The position numbers were made by a program, and so were the translations under genes. Positions 37,201-53,500 of a stretch of 64,000 nt of DNA are shown here, in pieces. Below the pieces are notes generated by a model. It was given only the letters and a program-made list of their open reading frames with translations. It did not search any database and was not told where the DNA came from. This DNA is from Aphis gossypii (taxonomy: Eukaryota > Arthropoda > Insecta > Hemiptera > Aphididae). The stretch lies in the NCBI RefSeq assembly GCF_020184175.1, contig NC_065532.1, positions 2,604,001 to 2,668,000 on the forward strand, in the 5' to 3' direction. Every line of letters begins with the position of its first letter. The stretch's first letter is position 1.

Positions 37201-38520
37201 AAGTTTTTAGACTAAGCTAGGGTTATTTAAAATCACTTTTTCCATTTAAAGTTTGATGTGCCAAAAATAAATACAAATTTAATACGATAATGAGATTTAA
37301 TTTGGAATTTTTAAAATATCTTAATTTAAGGTTTTTTAAAATTGAAAATTGTAAATTGACCTCATAAGTAACTGAGATATTTAATCAAAAAAATCATACA
37401 AAAATTAAAACTGGACATTTTGAAGTATGTGTAAGTTTGTAATTGTCCGCCACTTATTGATTTAAAAGTATGTAAGATAAGAAATACGTGTGCTATGATT
37501 CCCTCAATTTTTAATACAAAATCTATATTTATTAATTCATAATTTATCATTAAATCTATTATTGTTAAAATATCTAATTAGACTATTATTATTTTTTATA
37601 TCTTCAAAATGCCATAATAACGTTTTTTGTAATCTTGTAACAAAATTTTTGTTCCAGTTAAATGCGCATTATAATAATGTTATCATGGAAAATGCGTAAA
37701 TTGGATAATATGAATTTTTCGATTACTAGATCAGGTATTCTTCTTAAAAAAAAAAAAAATAATGATGACAACACAATATACATTATTTCAAATACTGAAG
37801 TGCAAGTTAAAACGCCGTATACAAACATTTTATGTCTTAAGTCAAAAAAGTCAAACACTAAAGGGGTTATAAACAATTATCTCCAAGCAATCTAAAATAG
37901 TAAGAATTTATATCAATTATTCATTCTGAAATTTGATAAATACGGTTTATGTTATTTTCTCTGAAACCAAGTACTGATATTTGGAAACATATATAATATT
38001 TGTAAATATAAAGCAAAGACAAACTTTAATGCTCAAATAATATCATATAGATTACAATTAAAATAGAAAAACTATATAAATTCATAAAAATCCATTGTTC
38101 TTTGAGCCTTTGAATTCGGTATACATTCAAAATGTCATCCTGTATGATTAAACACATTGATCATTTTTAGTTTTTATCGAATATAGGTTTTTTATTTGCG
38201 TAACCGAATGACGTTAATCACGCATGTTTTTTGTTATTTGTAGCGTCGTTCAAAACATTTGTTTGTATGGCTTAGAATTATATATTATATATATTTAAAC
38301 ACAATTTAAAAATGTCAGTCTATACCTATTTGTAATTTATCGGTAGTTAACAATATTTTTTATCGAGGATGATGTCTGTAATTGTTTGTTAATATATTAC
38401 TCATAAATGATAGTTATATCAAGTGTTTTTGATTTTTTCATAATTATAAAAAATATAGTATTATAATTCAAGTGAACTATTTCGTTAAATTGTTATTTTC
38501 TATTATTTTAAGTTATTATC
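34261..38520. other. long gene-free AT-rich stretch
   Basis: About 4.3 kb without supported coding sequence, RNA gene or recognisable element. Short open frames near 37362-37895 overlap on both strands, contain poly-lysine from an A-run, and have no family features. The final part presumably holds the promoter of the next gene; I cannot place a core promoter with confidence in this composition. Confidence 0.55.
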
Positions 38521-41500
38521 ATGAAAAGATTATTTATTATATTTGTTTTAATTTATCTTAATGTAAGTATCCATTTAACTTTTTAATAGTTTATTAATTA
38601 TACTTATTATATTATTATAATTATAGGTATAGTTTTAATAAATTGTTTTTCTTTTAGGTTTCTGGCCGATATTGTATTCTACCTAATAATATTCTTGAAG
38701 TCGATACTTTGAGTGTACCGTCACCTTATGAGTTTTTATGGATGACAACAGTGTCATATTGTAATGTACATTTTTTGACATATTATATGTTTATTCGAGT
38801 TGGAATCCCAATAAAAGAACAAATATATTCTAATGATGATATAGCGGCTTTTCTTATACCAGATAATATAGATGATTGGTCAGACGAAACAGTTTTAGAC
38901 TTACCATATAAATTCTTAAAATTGAGGGAAGCTTCTCAAATTATTGAAAGTTTTGTTTTTGAAATTAAGGAATATAAAAATGTTACAGGAGCTGAAGATA
39001 TAATCGCAGGAAAAAAAATATGGAAGTCAGTTGAAGATAATTTGGTCAATTTCATGAAAAAGATTTACACTTTATCAAATAAAGTGAACCAAGTGATATA
39101 TGATTTGAATATTCAGCAAAAAACCGTATCTATTGTGAAACCGTCAGTTATGAGGAACTTATACTTAGATATTTACGATGAAATGATTGATACAATGTCA
39201 AAACACATTTCACCATATAAAAACGCATTTAACTTTCTTGAAAAATATAATTCAATAAACATTAAAGAAGTAAGTATTTATACATATAATATATATATTT
39301 ATATATTATAATTTATTAAGAGTACATATTTATTAGCTTATGGTATATTTATACTTATAAAGAACTTGTAATGTAATACTTATAAACATTATTAATATTT
39401 AATCTAACGTCACCCAATAAACCAGAATAGAAACTCTACGTATTTACTTATAAATATGTAAAACAAATAAACTAAAACAATTGTAAAAATTAAATTTAAT
39501 AACAAATAATTTAATTTTTGCTTCAATATTTATATTTTTAAATAAATATTAATATATATATATAAATTTGATTATGGATAACATCGTAGTTGGTCCTAAT
39601 AATTATTGAAAAGAATAAAAATTAAGAGAAATAGTTTGAAAAAATAAATAATTATTAACAAATATTTTTATACAAACAGATAAATATTAAGCAAGAAATG
39701 AAAAACGAGAATAATTTTAATTCATATGAATACACTCGAGTGAAGTTGACTAAAGTATATGATTTGTATATAAAAGCTTTAAGAATATTTTATAATTATA
39801 AATCGATTGATATTCAATTTTCTGGATCACATTTTATAATTTGGTATGATTTAAATTCATCAAAGAGCATTTTTGATTATAAAGCATCAACACTTTTAAC
39901 ATATATAATAAAATTAAAAGAGTATGCTCAAGAAGCGTATAAATATGATCAGATAAATATACAAAAATCAACATCAAAAGTCCAAGAGTATGTTATTATA
40001 AATTTGTATAATATTGTTGGACTAATAAAATCCCCTCTACAAAAAATTTTAAAAAAGGAAGATTTGATTAAAAATGATGTATTATCAAATACTAAAAATG
40101 ATGATACAACATTGATAAATGAATTATTAAGTTCTAAAAACAAAGTTTTGCATATGGAACGGATAAAAAATATTCAATTAAATTGGAATGATAGCAGTAT
40201 ACAAATTATTGCTACGGACATAATAAATAAATATAATAAGTCATTATGTGACACCGATGTAAATCATAATGCAAAACTGATGAATTGGGTAGAACAAATG
40301 TTAATTGATGAACAAAAAAGAAATGTGCTCGAATCATCAATTTACGCAATGATAATAATAAAAAATTTAGAAAATATTGTATTGTGCTCGTATATAAAAA
40401 ATAATTTTGAAATAAATAAAGAAGAACGTATAAAAAATCTCATAGAAAACGTGGATCAAAAATTAAATAGAATATACAACATCACCGTTTATTCAATTAT
40501 AGATAATAGGGAAAATATTATACCTGAATTATGGAATTATATAAAGAACCAAAAAGATAATATTTTTAATACTTTAGATTGGTTAAATAAAAATATTTCT
40601 AAATCAAACATTCCATATTGGCCTAATGATATTCAATGTAATGAAATATATATAAAAAATATAGTACAACTGGCATCTGTATCTTCTTACATGTTATATG
40701 ATGTAACGCTAACAAGTATGCATCAAGCATTGGAAAAAAATGACATTGATAATGAAATAGAAGAGTCAAACGCTATATTTATATTAGAAGATCTTGAACG
40801 TACTAAACAAATGTATAAAAATGTAATTCAAAATATAAAAAATATTGTAACAATCAATACGTTGTATATAAAATCAAACAAATTTTTAAAACAAAATTTA
40901 AAACAAAAAGCAATAAACGAGTTAGCAAAATCTATGAAATATAAAATATTCGCAGCTACTGCATTATTAATACCAGCGTTTAGAAAAACAGAGTATTATA
41001 ATCAAGTAGCACCAGAGGATAAACTTGACTATTCAGAACATTTTAATAATATGCATAAAGTATTCAATAAATATTTTGGAAAGAAAACAGATATAAGGAA
41101 AAATAATGAAACTGCGATGGAACTGATAAAAGAAAATGAAAAGGAAATAATATCAATTTATAATAGACTACGATATAAAAATAAAAAAATTAAAAAGAAA
41201 CATAGATACATAAGAGTACTAAAATATAATATGATAAGTCTAAAACGAATATATCGTACTATAATCAATCAATTAAAAAAAATTACCAAGGTCAATAACA
41301 AACTCAAATTGAAAAATAATCAACAGGAAATAAAGAAAAGAATTGAAATAACGATTGCACTTATCATGGAAGATTTCATAAGATTTGATACATATATTGA
41401 TATGCCAGATCAGACAACCTCGTTATACGATGGAAGTCACAGGTATATAATATCAGGAATAGATATGACAAAAGAAAATAATATCATTGACTATACGAAT

Positions 41501-44500
41501 ATATACAAGAAACAAAAATACAAACCAATATCAGATAAAACCACAGATCTCAAAACTCCAATGTCCTCATATCAAAAACATGATATTATAAATCAGGGAA
41601 GAAAAAAGGAAAACGAAGGTAATCAAAAAGATAAAGAGATAAATAGCAAATCAAAAAATTTAAAATCACAAGATTCTACAGTAGAAAGTAAATCAAACGA
41701 TCTAGATCAAGAGGAAGCAATTAAAATTATGTCAATAAAATCGAAAAAAACATTAATTACGGATGAACCAAATTCGGACGAAGACGAAATACCTAACATC
41801 GAAACAGAAACGTCAACAAAAATAGAATTGACTAAACAACAAGAGAAAAATGGCGTTCCAGGTAAATTATCAGCAACATTCAAGAACCAACCAAAACTAA
41901 CTTCTAAAGGAAGAAGTATGCCAACTTCACCTCCAGCTTCAACTACAGAAAATGATTCAACGGATGTTGAATTCGAGCATAATATCAAATCAAGTACATT
42001 CGTGTCAACAATCTCGTCGACGCTGTCAGTAGATAATGATTCCAATGAATCTGATGCTCAATTCTCAAAAACAAAAATTAAAGAAGATATGAAAGATAGC
42101 ATTCTGAAAGAAATTGATGTAAAGCCTGGGTTTGGTATGAAACCTACATCCCCGGGTTCTTCTGACGATAGATTGTCATTACTTGAACAGCGTAATAGCC
42201 CAACGGAAACGAGTACAATCAATTCAATGACAGATATCAACGAAATTATTAATGTTGAAGATTCTCATTCGCCTTTCTTTTTACCACCTTTAAAGGACAT
42301 CCCTATAGTAACTTCTAAAGGATCAAGTATGCCAACTTCACCTCCAGCTTCAACTACAGAAAATGATTCAACGGATGTTGAATTCGAGCATAATATCAAA
42401 TCAAGTACATTCGTGTCAACAATCTCGTCGACGCTGTCAGTAGATAATGATTCCAATGAATCTGATGCTCAATTCTCAAAAACAAAAATTAAAGAAGAAA
42501 GAAAGAGCATTCTGAAAGAAATTGATGTAAAGCCTGGGTTTGGTATGAAACCTACATCCCCGGGTTCTTCTGACGATAGATTGTCATTACTTGAACAGCG
42601 TAATAGCCCAACGGAAACGAGTACAATCAATTCAATGACAGATATCAACGAAATTATTAATGTTGAAGATTCTCATTCGCTTTTTTTTACCACCTTTAAA
42701 GGACATCCCTATAGTAACTTCTAAAGGATCAAGTATGCCAACTTCACCTCCAGCTTCAACTACAGAAAATGATTCAACGGATGTTGAATTCGAGCATAAT
42801 ATCAAATCAAGTACATTCGTGTCAACAATCTCGTCGACGCTGTCAGTAGATAATGATTCCAATGAATCTGATGCTCAATTCTCAAAAACAAAAATTAAAG
42901 AAGATATGAAAGATAGCATTCTGAAGAAATTGATGTAAAGCCTGGGTTTGGTATGAAACCTACATCCCCGGGTTCTTCTGACGATAGATTGTCATTACTT
43001 GAACAGCGTAATAGCCCAACGGAAACGAGTACAATCAATTCAATGACAGATATCAACGAAATTATTAATGTTGAAGATTCTCATTCGCCTTTCTTTTTAC
43101 CACCTTTAAAGGACATCCCTATAGTAACTTCTAAAGGATCAAGTATGCCAACTTCACCTCCAGCTTCAACTACAGAAAATGATTCAACGGATGTTGAATT
43201 CGAGCATAATATCAAATCAAGTACATTCGTGTCAACAATCTCGTCGACGCTGTCAGTAGATAATGATTCCAATGAATCTGATGCTCAATTCTCAAAAACA
43301 AAAATTAAAGAAGATATGAAAGATAGCATTCTGAAAGAAATTGATGTAAAGCCTGGGTTTGGTATGAAACCTACATCCCCGGGTTCTTCTGACGATAGAT
43401 TGTCATTACTTGAACAGCGTAATAGCCCAACGGAAACGAGTACAATCAATTCAATGACAGATATCAACGAAATTATTAATGTTGAAGATTCTCATTCGCC
43501 TTTCTTTTTACCACCTTTAAAGGACATCCCTATAGTAACTTCTAAAGGATCAAGTATGCCAACTTCACCTCCAGCTTCAACTACAGAAAATGATTCAACG
43601 GATGTTGAATTCGAGCATAATATCAAATCAAGTACATTCGTGTCAACAATCTCGTCGACGCTGTCAGTAGATAATGATTCCAATGAATCTGATGCTCAAT
43701 TCTCAAAAACAAAAATTAAAGAAGATATGAAAGATAGCATTCTGAAAGAAATTGATGTAAAGCCTGGGTTTGGTATGAAACCTACATCCCCGGGTTCTTC
43801 TGACGATAGATTGTCATTACTTGAACAGCGTAATAGCCCAACGGAAACGAGTACAATCAATTCAATGACAGATATCAACGAAATTATTAATGTTGAAGAT
43901 TCTCATTCGCCTTTCTTTTTACCACCTTTAAAGGACATCCCTATAGTAACTTCTAAAGGATCAAGTATGCCAACTTCACCTCCAGCTTCAACTACAGAAA
44001 ATGATTCAACGGATGTTGAATTCGAGCATAATATCAAATCAAGTACATTCGTGTCAACAATCTCGTCGACGCTGTCAGTAGATAATGATTCCAATGAATC
44101 TGATGCTCAATTCTCAAAAAAAAAAATTAAAGAAGATATGAAAGATAGCATTCTGAAAGAAATTGATGTAAAGCCTGGGTTTGGTATGAAACCTACATCC
44201 CCGGGTTCTTCTGACGATAGATTGTCATTACTTGAACAGCGTAATAGCCCAACGGAAACGAGTACAATCAATTCAATGACAGATATCAACGAAATTATTA
44301 ATGTTGAAGATTCTCATTCGCCTTTCTTTTTACCACCTTTAAAGGACATCCCTATAGTAACTTCTAAAGGATCAAGTATGCCAACTTCACCTCCAGCTTC
44401 AACTACAGAAAATGATTCAACGGATGTTGAATTCGAGCATAATATCAAATCAAGTACATTCGTGTCAACAATCTCGTCGACGCTGTCAGTAGATAATGAT

Positions 44501-47500
44501 TCCAATGAATCTGATGCTCAATTCTCAAAAACAAAAATTAAAGAAGATATGAAAGATAGCATTCTGAAAGAAATTGATGTAAAGCCTGGGTTTGGTATGA
44601 AACCTACATCCCCGGGTTCTTCTGACGATAGATTGTCATTACTTGAACAGCGTAATAGCCCAACGGAAACGAGTACAATCAATTCAATGACAGATATCAA
44701 CGAAATTATTAATGTTGAAGATTCTCATTCGCCTTTCTTTTTACCACCTTTAAAGGACATCCCTATAGTAACTTCTAAAGGATCAAGTATGCCAACTTCA
44801 CCTCCAGCTTCAACTACAGAAAATGATTCAACGGATGTTGAATTCGAGCATAATATCAAATCAAGTACATTCGTGTCAACAATCTCGTCGACGCTGGTCA
44901 GTAGATAATGATTCCAATGAATCTGATGCTCAATTCTCAAAAACAAAAATTAAAGAAGATATGAAAGATAGCATTCTGAAAGAAATTGATGTAAAGCCTG
45001 GGTTTGGTATGAAACCTACATCCCCGGGTTCTTCTGACGATAGATTGTCATTACTTGAACAGCGTAATAGCCCAACGGAAACGAGTACAATCAATTCAAT
45101 GACAGATATCAACGAAATTATTAATGTTGAAGATTCTCATTCGCCTTTCTTTTTACCACCTTTAAAGGACATCCCTATAGTAACTTCTAAAGGATCAAGT
45201 ATGCCAACTTCACCTCCAGCTTCAACTACAGAAAATGATTCAACGGATGTTGAATTCGAGCATAATATCAAATCAAGTACATTCGTGTCAACAATCTCGT
45301 CGACGCTGTCAGTAGATAATGATTCCAATGAATCTGATGCTCAATTCTCAAAAACAAAAATTAAAGAAGATATGAAAGATAGCATTCTGAAAGAAATTGA
45401 TGTAAAGCCTGGGTTTGGTATGAAACCTACATCCCCGGGTTCTTCTGACGATAGATTGTCATTACTTGAACAGCGTAATAGCCCAACGGAAACGAGTACA
45501 ATCAATTCAATGACAGATATCAACGAAATTATTAATGTTGAAGATTCTCATTCGCCTTTCTTTTTACCACCTTTAAAGGACATCCCTATAGTAACTTCTA
45601 AAGGATCAAGTATGCCAACTTCACCTCCAGCTTCAACTACAGAAAATGATTCAACGGATGTTGAATTCGAGCATAATATCAAATCAAGTACATTCGTGTC
45701 AACAATCTCGTCGACGCTGTCAGTAGATAATGATTCCAATGAATCTGATGCTCAATTCTCAAAAACAAAAATTAAAGAAGATATGAAAGATAGCATTCTG
45801 AAAGAAATTGATGTAAAGCCTGGGTTTGGTATGAAACCTACATCCCCGGGTTCTTCTGACGATAGATTGTCATTACTTGAACAGCGTAATAGCCCAACGG
45901 AAACGAGTACAATCAATTCAATGACAGATATCAACGAAATTATTAATGTTGAAGATTCTCATTCGCCTTTCTTTTTACCACCTTTAAAGGACATCCCTAT
46001 AGTAACTTCTAAAGGATCAAGTATGCCAACTTCACCTCCAGCTTCAACTACAGAAAATGATTCAACGGATGTTGAATTCGAGCATAATATCAAATCAAGT
46101 ACATTCGTGTCAACAATCTCGTCGACGCTGTCAGTAGATAATGATTCCAATGAATCTGATGCTCAATTCTCAAAAACAAAAATTAAAGAAGATATGAAAG
46201 ATAGCATTCTGAAAGAAATTGATGTAAAGCCTGGGTTTGGTATGAAACCTACATCCCCGGGTTCTTCTGACGATAGATTGTCATTACTTGAACAGCGTAA
46301 TAGCCCAACGGAAACGAGTACAATCAATTCAATGACAGATATCAACGAAATTATTAATGTTGAAGATTCTCATTCGCCTTTCTTTTTACCACCTTTAAAG
46401 GACATCCCTATAGTAACTTCTAAAGGATCAAGTATGCCAACTTCACCTCCAGCTTCAACTACAGAAAATGATTCAACGGATGTTGAATTCGAGCATAATA
46501 TCAAATCAAGTACATTCGTGTCAACAATCTCGTCGACGCTGTCAGTAGATAATGATTCCAATGAATCTGATGCTCAATTCTCAAAAACAAAATTAAAGAA
46601 GATATGAAAGATAGCATTCTGAAAGAAATTGATGTAAAGCCTGGGTTTGGTATGAAACCTACATCCCCGGGTTCTTCTGACGATAGATTGTCATTACTTG
46701 AACAGCGTAATAGCCCAACGGAAACGAGTACAATCAATTCAATGACAGATATCAACGAAATTATTAATGTTGAAGATTCTCATTCGCCTTTCTTTTTACC
46801 ACCTTTAAAGGACATCCCTATAGTAACTTCTAAAGGATCAAGTATGCCAACTTCACCTCCAGCTTCAACTACAGAAAATGATTCAACGGATGTTGAATTC
46901 GAGCATAATATCAAATCAAGTACATTCGTGTCAACAATCTCGTCGACGCTGTCAGTAGATAATGATTCCAATGAATCTGATGCTCAATTCTCAAAAACAA
47001 AAATTAAAGAAGATATGAAAGATAGCATTCTGAAAGAAATTGACGTAAAGCCTGGGTTTGGTATGAAACCTACATCCCCGGGTTCTTCTGACGATAGATT
47101 GTCATTACTTGAACAGCGTAATAGCCAACGGAAACGAGTACAATCAATTCAATGACAGATATCAACGAAATTATTAATGTTGAAGATTCTCATTCGCCTT
47201 TCTTTTTACCACCTTTAAAGGACATCCCTATAGTAACTTCTAAAGGATCAAGTATGCCAACTTCACCTCCAGCTTCAACTACAGAAAATGATTCAACGGA
47301 TGTTGAATTCGAGCATAATATCAAATCAAGTACATTCGTGTCAACAATCTCGTCGACGCTGTCAGTAGATAATGATTCCAATGAATCTGATGCTCAATTC
47401 TCAAAAACAAAAATTAAAGAAGATATGAAAGATAGCATTCTGAAAGAAATTGATGTAAAGCCTGGGTTTGGTATGAAACCTACATCCCCGGGTTCTTCTG

Positions 47501-50500
47501 ACGATAGATTGTCATTACTTGAACAGCGTAATAGCCCAACGGAAACGAGTACAATCAATTCAATGACAGATATCAACGAAATTATTAATGTTGAAGAAGA
47601 TTCTCATTCGCCTTTCTTTTTACCACCTTTAAAGGACATCCCTATAGTAACTTCTAAAGGATCAAGTATGCCAACTTCACCTCCAGCTTCAACTACAGAA
47701 AATGATTCAACGGATGTTGAATTCGAGCATAATATCAAATCAAGTACATTCGTGTCAACAATCTCGTCGACGCTGTCAGTAGATAATGATTCCAATGAAT
47801 CTGATGCTCAATTCTCAAAAACAAAAATTAAAGAAGATATGAAAGATAGCATTCTGAAAGAAATTGATGTAAAGCCTGGGTTTGGTATGAAACCTACATC
47901 CCCGGGTTCTTCTGACGATAGATTGTCATTACTTGAACAGCGTAATAGCCCAACGGAAACGAGTACAATCAATTCAATGACAGATATCAACGAAATTATT
48001 AATGTTGAAGATTCTCATTCGCCTTTCTTTTTACCACCTTTAAAGGACATCCCTATAGTAACTTCTAAAGGATCAAGTATGCCAACTTCACCTCCAGCTT
48101 CAACTACAGAAAATGATTCAACGGATGTTGAATTCGAGCATAATATCAAATCAAGTACATTCGTGTCAACAATCTCGTCGACGCTGTCAGTAGATAATGA
48201 TTCCAATGAATCTGATGCTCAATTCTCAAAAACAAAAATTAAAGAAGATATGAAAGATAGCATTCTGAAAGAAATTGATGTAAAGCCTGGGTTTGGTATG
48301 AAACCTACATCCCCGGGTTCTTCTGACGATAGATTGTCATTACTTGAACAGCGTAATAGCCCAACGGAAACGAGTACAATCAATTCAATGACAGATATCA
48401 ACGAAATTATTAATGTTGAAGATTCTCATTCGCCTTTCTTTTTACCACCTTTAAAGGACATCCCTATAGTAACTTCTAAAGGATCAAGTATGCCAACTTC
48501 ACCTCCAGCTTCAACTACAGAAAATGATTCAACGGATGTTGAATTCGAGCATAATATCAAATCAAGTACATTCGTGTCAACAATCTCGTCGACGCTGTCA
48601 GTAGATAATGATTCCAATGAATCTGATGCTCAATTCTCAAAAACAAAAATTAAAGAAGATATGAAAGATAGCATTCTGAAAGAAATTGATGTAAAGCCTG
48701 GGTTTGGTATGAAACCTACATCCCCGGGTTCTTCTGACGATAGATTGTCATTACTTGAACAGCGTAATAGCCCAACGGAAACGAGTACAATCAATTCAAT
48801 GACAGATATCAACGAAATTATTAATGTTGAAGATTCTCATTCGCTTCTTTTTTTACCACCTTTAAAGGACATCCCTATAGTAACTTCTAAAGGATCAAGT
48901 ATGCCAACTTCACCTCCAGCTTCAACTACAGAAAATGATTCAACGGATGTTGAATTCGAGCATAATATCAAATCAAGTACATTCGTGTCAACAATCTCGT
49001 CGACGCTGTCAGTAGATAATGATTCCAATGAATCTGATGCTCAATTCTCAAAAACAAAAATTAAAGAAGATATGAAAGATAGCATTCTGAAAGAAATTGA
49101 TGTAAAGCCTGGGTTTGGTATGAAACCTACATCCCCGGGTTCTTCTGACGATAGATTGTCATTACTTGAACAGCGTAATAGCCCAACGGAAACGAGTACA
49201 ATCAATTCAATGACAGATATCAACGAAATTATTAATGTTGAAGATTCTCATTCGCCTTTCTTTTTACCACCTTTAAAGGACATCCCTATAGTAACTTCTA
49301 AAGGATCAAGTATGCCAACTTCACCTCCAGCTTCAACTACAGAAAATGATTCAACGGATGTTGAATTCGAGCATAATATCAAATCAAGTACATTCGTGTC
49401 AACAATCTCGTCGACGCTGTCAGTAGATAATGATTCCAATGAATCTGATGCTCAATTCTCAAAAACAAAAATTAAAGAAGATATGAAAGATAGCATTCTG
49501 AAAGAAATTGATGTAAAGCCTGGGTTTGGTATGAAACCTACATCCCCGGGTTCTTCTGACGATAGATTGTCATTACTTGAACAGCGTAATAGCCCAACGG
49601 AAACGAGTACAATCAATTCAATGACAGATATCAACGAAATTATTAATGTTGAAGATTCTCATTCGCCTTTCTTTTTACCACCTTTAAAGGACATCCCTAT
49701 AGTAACTTCTAAAGGATCAAGTATGCCAACTTCACCTCCAGCTTCAACTACAGAAAATGATTCAACGGATGTTGAATTCGAGCATATATCAAATCAAGTA
49801 CATTCGTGTCAACAATCTCGTCGACGCTGTCAGTAGATAATGATTCCAATGAATCTGATGCTCAATTCTTAAAAACAAAAATTAAAGAAGATATGAAAGA
49901 TAGCATTCTGAAAGAAATTGATGTAAAGCCTGGGTTTGGTATGAAACCTACATCCCCGGGTTCTTCTGACGATAGATTGTCATTACTTGAACAGCGTAAT
50001 AGCCCAACGGAAACGAGTACAATCAATTCAATGACAGATATCAACGAAATTATTAATGTTGAAGATTCTCATTCGCCTTTCTTTTTACCACCTTTAAAGG
50101 ACATCCCTATAGTAACTTCTAAAGGATCAAGTATGCCAACTTCACCTCCAGCTTCAACTACAGAAAATGATTCAACGGATGTTGAATTCGAGCATAATAT
50201 CAAATCAAGTACATTCGTGTCAACAATCTCGTCGACGCTGTCAGTAGATAATGATTCCAATGAATCTGATGCTCAATTCTCAAAAACAAAAATTAAAGAA
50301 GATATGAAAGATAGCATTCTGAAAGAAATTGACGTAAAGCCTGGGTTTGGTATGAAACCTACATCCCCGGGTTCTTCTGACGATAGATTGTCATTACTTG
50401 AACAGCGTAATAGCCCAACGGAAACGAGTACAATCAATTCAATGACAGATATCAACGAAATTATTAATGTTGAAGATTCTCATTCGCCTTTCTTTTTACC

Positions 50501-53500
50501 ACCTTTAAAGGACATCCCTATAGTAACTTCTAAAGGATCAAGTATGCCAACTTCACCTCCAGCTTCAACTACAGAAAATGATTCAACGGATGTTGAATTC
50601 GAGCATAATATCAAATCAAGTACATTCGTGTCAACAATCTCGTCGACGCTGTCAGTAGATAATGATTCCAATGAATCTGATGCTCAATTCTCAAAACAAA
50701 AATTAAAGAAGATATGAAAGATAGCATTCTGAAAGAAATTGATGTAAAGCCTGGGTTTGGTATGAAACCTACATCCCCGGGTTCTTCTGACGATAGATTG
50801 TCATTACTTGAACAGCGTAATAGCCCAACGGAAACGAGTACAATCAATTCAATGACAGATATCAACGAAATTATTAATGTTGAAGATTCTCATTCGCCTT
50901 TCTTTTTACCACCTTTAAAGGACATCCCTATAGTAACTTCTAAAGATCAATCAAGTATGCCAACTTCACCTCCAGCTTCAACTACAGAAAATGATTCAAC
51001 GGATGTTGAATTCGAGCATAATATCAAATCAAGTACATTCGTGTCAACAATCTCGTCGACGCTGTCAGTAGATAATGATTCCAATGAATCTGATGCTCAA
51101 TTCTCAAAAACAAAAATTAAAGAAGATATGAAAGATAGCATTCTGAAAGAAATTGATGTAAAGCCTGGGTTTGGTATGAAACCTACATCCCCGGGTTCTT
51201 CTGACGATAGATTGTCATTACTTGAACAGCGTAATAGCCCAACGGAAACGAGTACAATCAATTCAATGACAGATATCAACGAAATTATTAATGTTGAAGA
51301 TTCTCATTCGCCTTTCTTTTTACCACCTTTAAAGGACATCCCTATAGTAACTTCTAAAGGATCAAGTATGCCAACTTCACCTCCAGCTTCAACTACAGAA
51401 AATGATTCAACGGATGTTGAATTCGAGCATAATATCAAATCAAGTACATTCGTGTCAACAATCTCGTCGACGCTGTCAGTAGATAATGATTCCAATGAAT
51501 CTGATGCTCAATTCAAAAACAAAAATTAAAGAAGATATGAAAGATAGCATTCTGAAAGAAATTGATGTAAAGCCTGGGTTTGGTATGAAACCTACATCCC
51601 CGGGTTCTTCTGACGATAGATTGTCATTACTTGAACAGCGTAATAGCCCAACGGAAACGAGTACAATCAATTCAATGACAGATATCAACGAAATTATTAA
51701 TGTTGAAGATTCTCATTCGCCTTTCTTTTTACCACCTTTAAAGGACATCCCTATAGTAACTTCTAAAGGATCAAGTATGCCAACTTCACCTCCAGCTTCA
51801 ACTACAGAAAATGATTCAACGGATGTTGAATTCGAGCATAATATCAAATCAAGTACATTCGTGTCAACAATCTCGTCGACGCTGTCAGTAGATAATGATT
51901 CCAATGAATCTGATGCTCAATTCTCAAAAACAAAAATTAAAGAAGATATGAAAGATAGCATTCTGAAAGAAATTGATGTAAAGCCTGGGTTTGGTATGAA
52001 ACCTACATCCCCGGGTTCTTCTGACGATAGATTGTCATTACTTGAACAGCGTAATAGCCCAACGGAAACGAGTACAATCAATTCAATGACAGATATCAAC
52101 GAAATTATTAATGTTGAAGATTCTCATTCGCCTTTCTTTTTACCACCTTTAAAGGACATCCCTATAGTAACTTCTAAAGGATCAAGTATGCCAACTTCAC
52201 CTCCAGCTTCAACTACAGAAAATGATTCAACGGATGTTGAATTCGAGCATAATATCAAATCAAGTACATTCGTGTCAACAATCTCGTCGACGCTGTCAGT
52301 AGATAATGATTCCAATGAATCTGATGCTCAATTCTCAAAAACAAAAATTAAAGAAGATATGAAAGATAGCATTCTGAAAGAAATTGATGTAAAGCCTGGG
52401 TTTGGTATGAAACCTACATCCCCGGGTTCTTCTGACGATAGATTGTCATTACTTGAACAGCGTAATAGCCCAACGGAAACGAGTACAATCAATTCAATGA
52501 CAGATATCAACGAAATTATTAATGTTGAAGATTCTCATTCGCCTTTCTTTTTACCACCTTTAAAGGACATCCCTATAGTAACTTCTAAAGGATCAAGTAT
52601 GCCAACTTCACCTCCAGCTTCAACTACAGAAAATGATTCAACGGATGTTGAATTCGAGCATAATATCAAATCAAGTACATTCGTGTCAACAATCTCGTCG
52701 ACGCTGTCAGTAGATAATGATTCCAATGAATCTGATGCTCAATTCTCAAAAACAAAAATTAAAGAAGATATGAAAGATAGCATTCTGAAAGAAATTGATG
52801 TAAAGCCTGGGTTTGGTATGAAACCTACATCCCCGGGTTCTTCTGACGATAGATTGTCATTACTTGAACAGCGTAATAGCCCAACGGAAACGAGTACAAT
52901 CAATTCAATGACAGATATCAACGAAATTATTAATGTTGAAGATTCTCATTCGCCTTTCTTTTTACCACCTTTAAAGGACATCCCTATAGTAACTTCTAAA
53001 GGATCAAGTATGCCAACTTCACCTCCAGCTTCAACTACAGAAAATGATTCAACGGATGTTGAATTCGAGCATAATATCAAATCAAGTACATTCGTGTCAA
53101 CAATCTCGTCGACGCTGTCAGTAGATAATGATTCCAATGAATCTGATGCTCAATTCTCAAAAACAAAATTAAAGAAGATATGAAAGATAGCATTCTGAAA
53201 GAAATTGACGTAAAGCCTGGGTTTGGTATGAAACCTACATCCCCGGGTTCTTCTGACGATAGATTGTCATTACTTGAACAGCGTAATAGCCCAACGGAAA
53301 CGAGTACAATCAATTCAATGACAGATATCAACGAAATTATTAATGTTGAAGATTCTCATTCGCCTTTCTTTTTACCACCTTTAAAGGACATCCCTATAGT
53401 AACTTCTAAAGGATCAAGTATGCCAACTTCACCTCCAGCTTCAACTACAGAAAATGATTCAACGGATGTTGAATTCGAGCATAATATCAAATCAAGTACA

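Noticed and set aside
37658..37895. Overlapping 72- and 77-residue open frames on opposite strands
   Set aside because: Low-complexity A-run, no family features, and no reason to prefer either strand.
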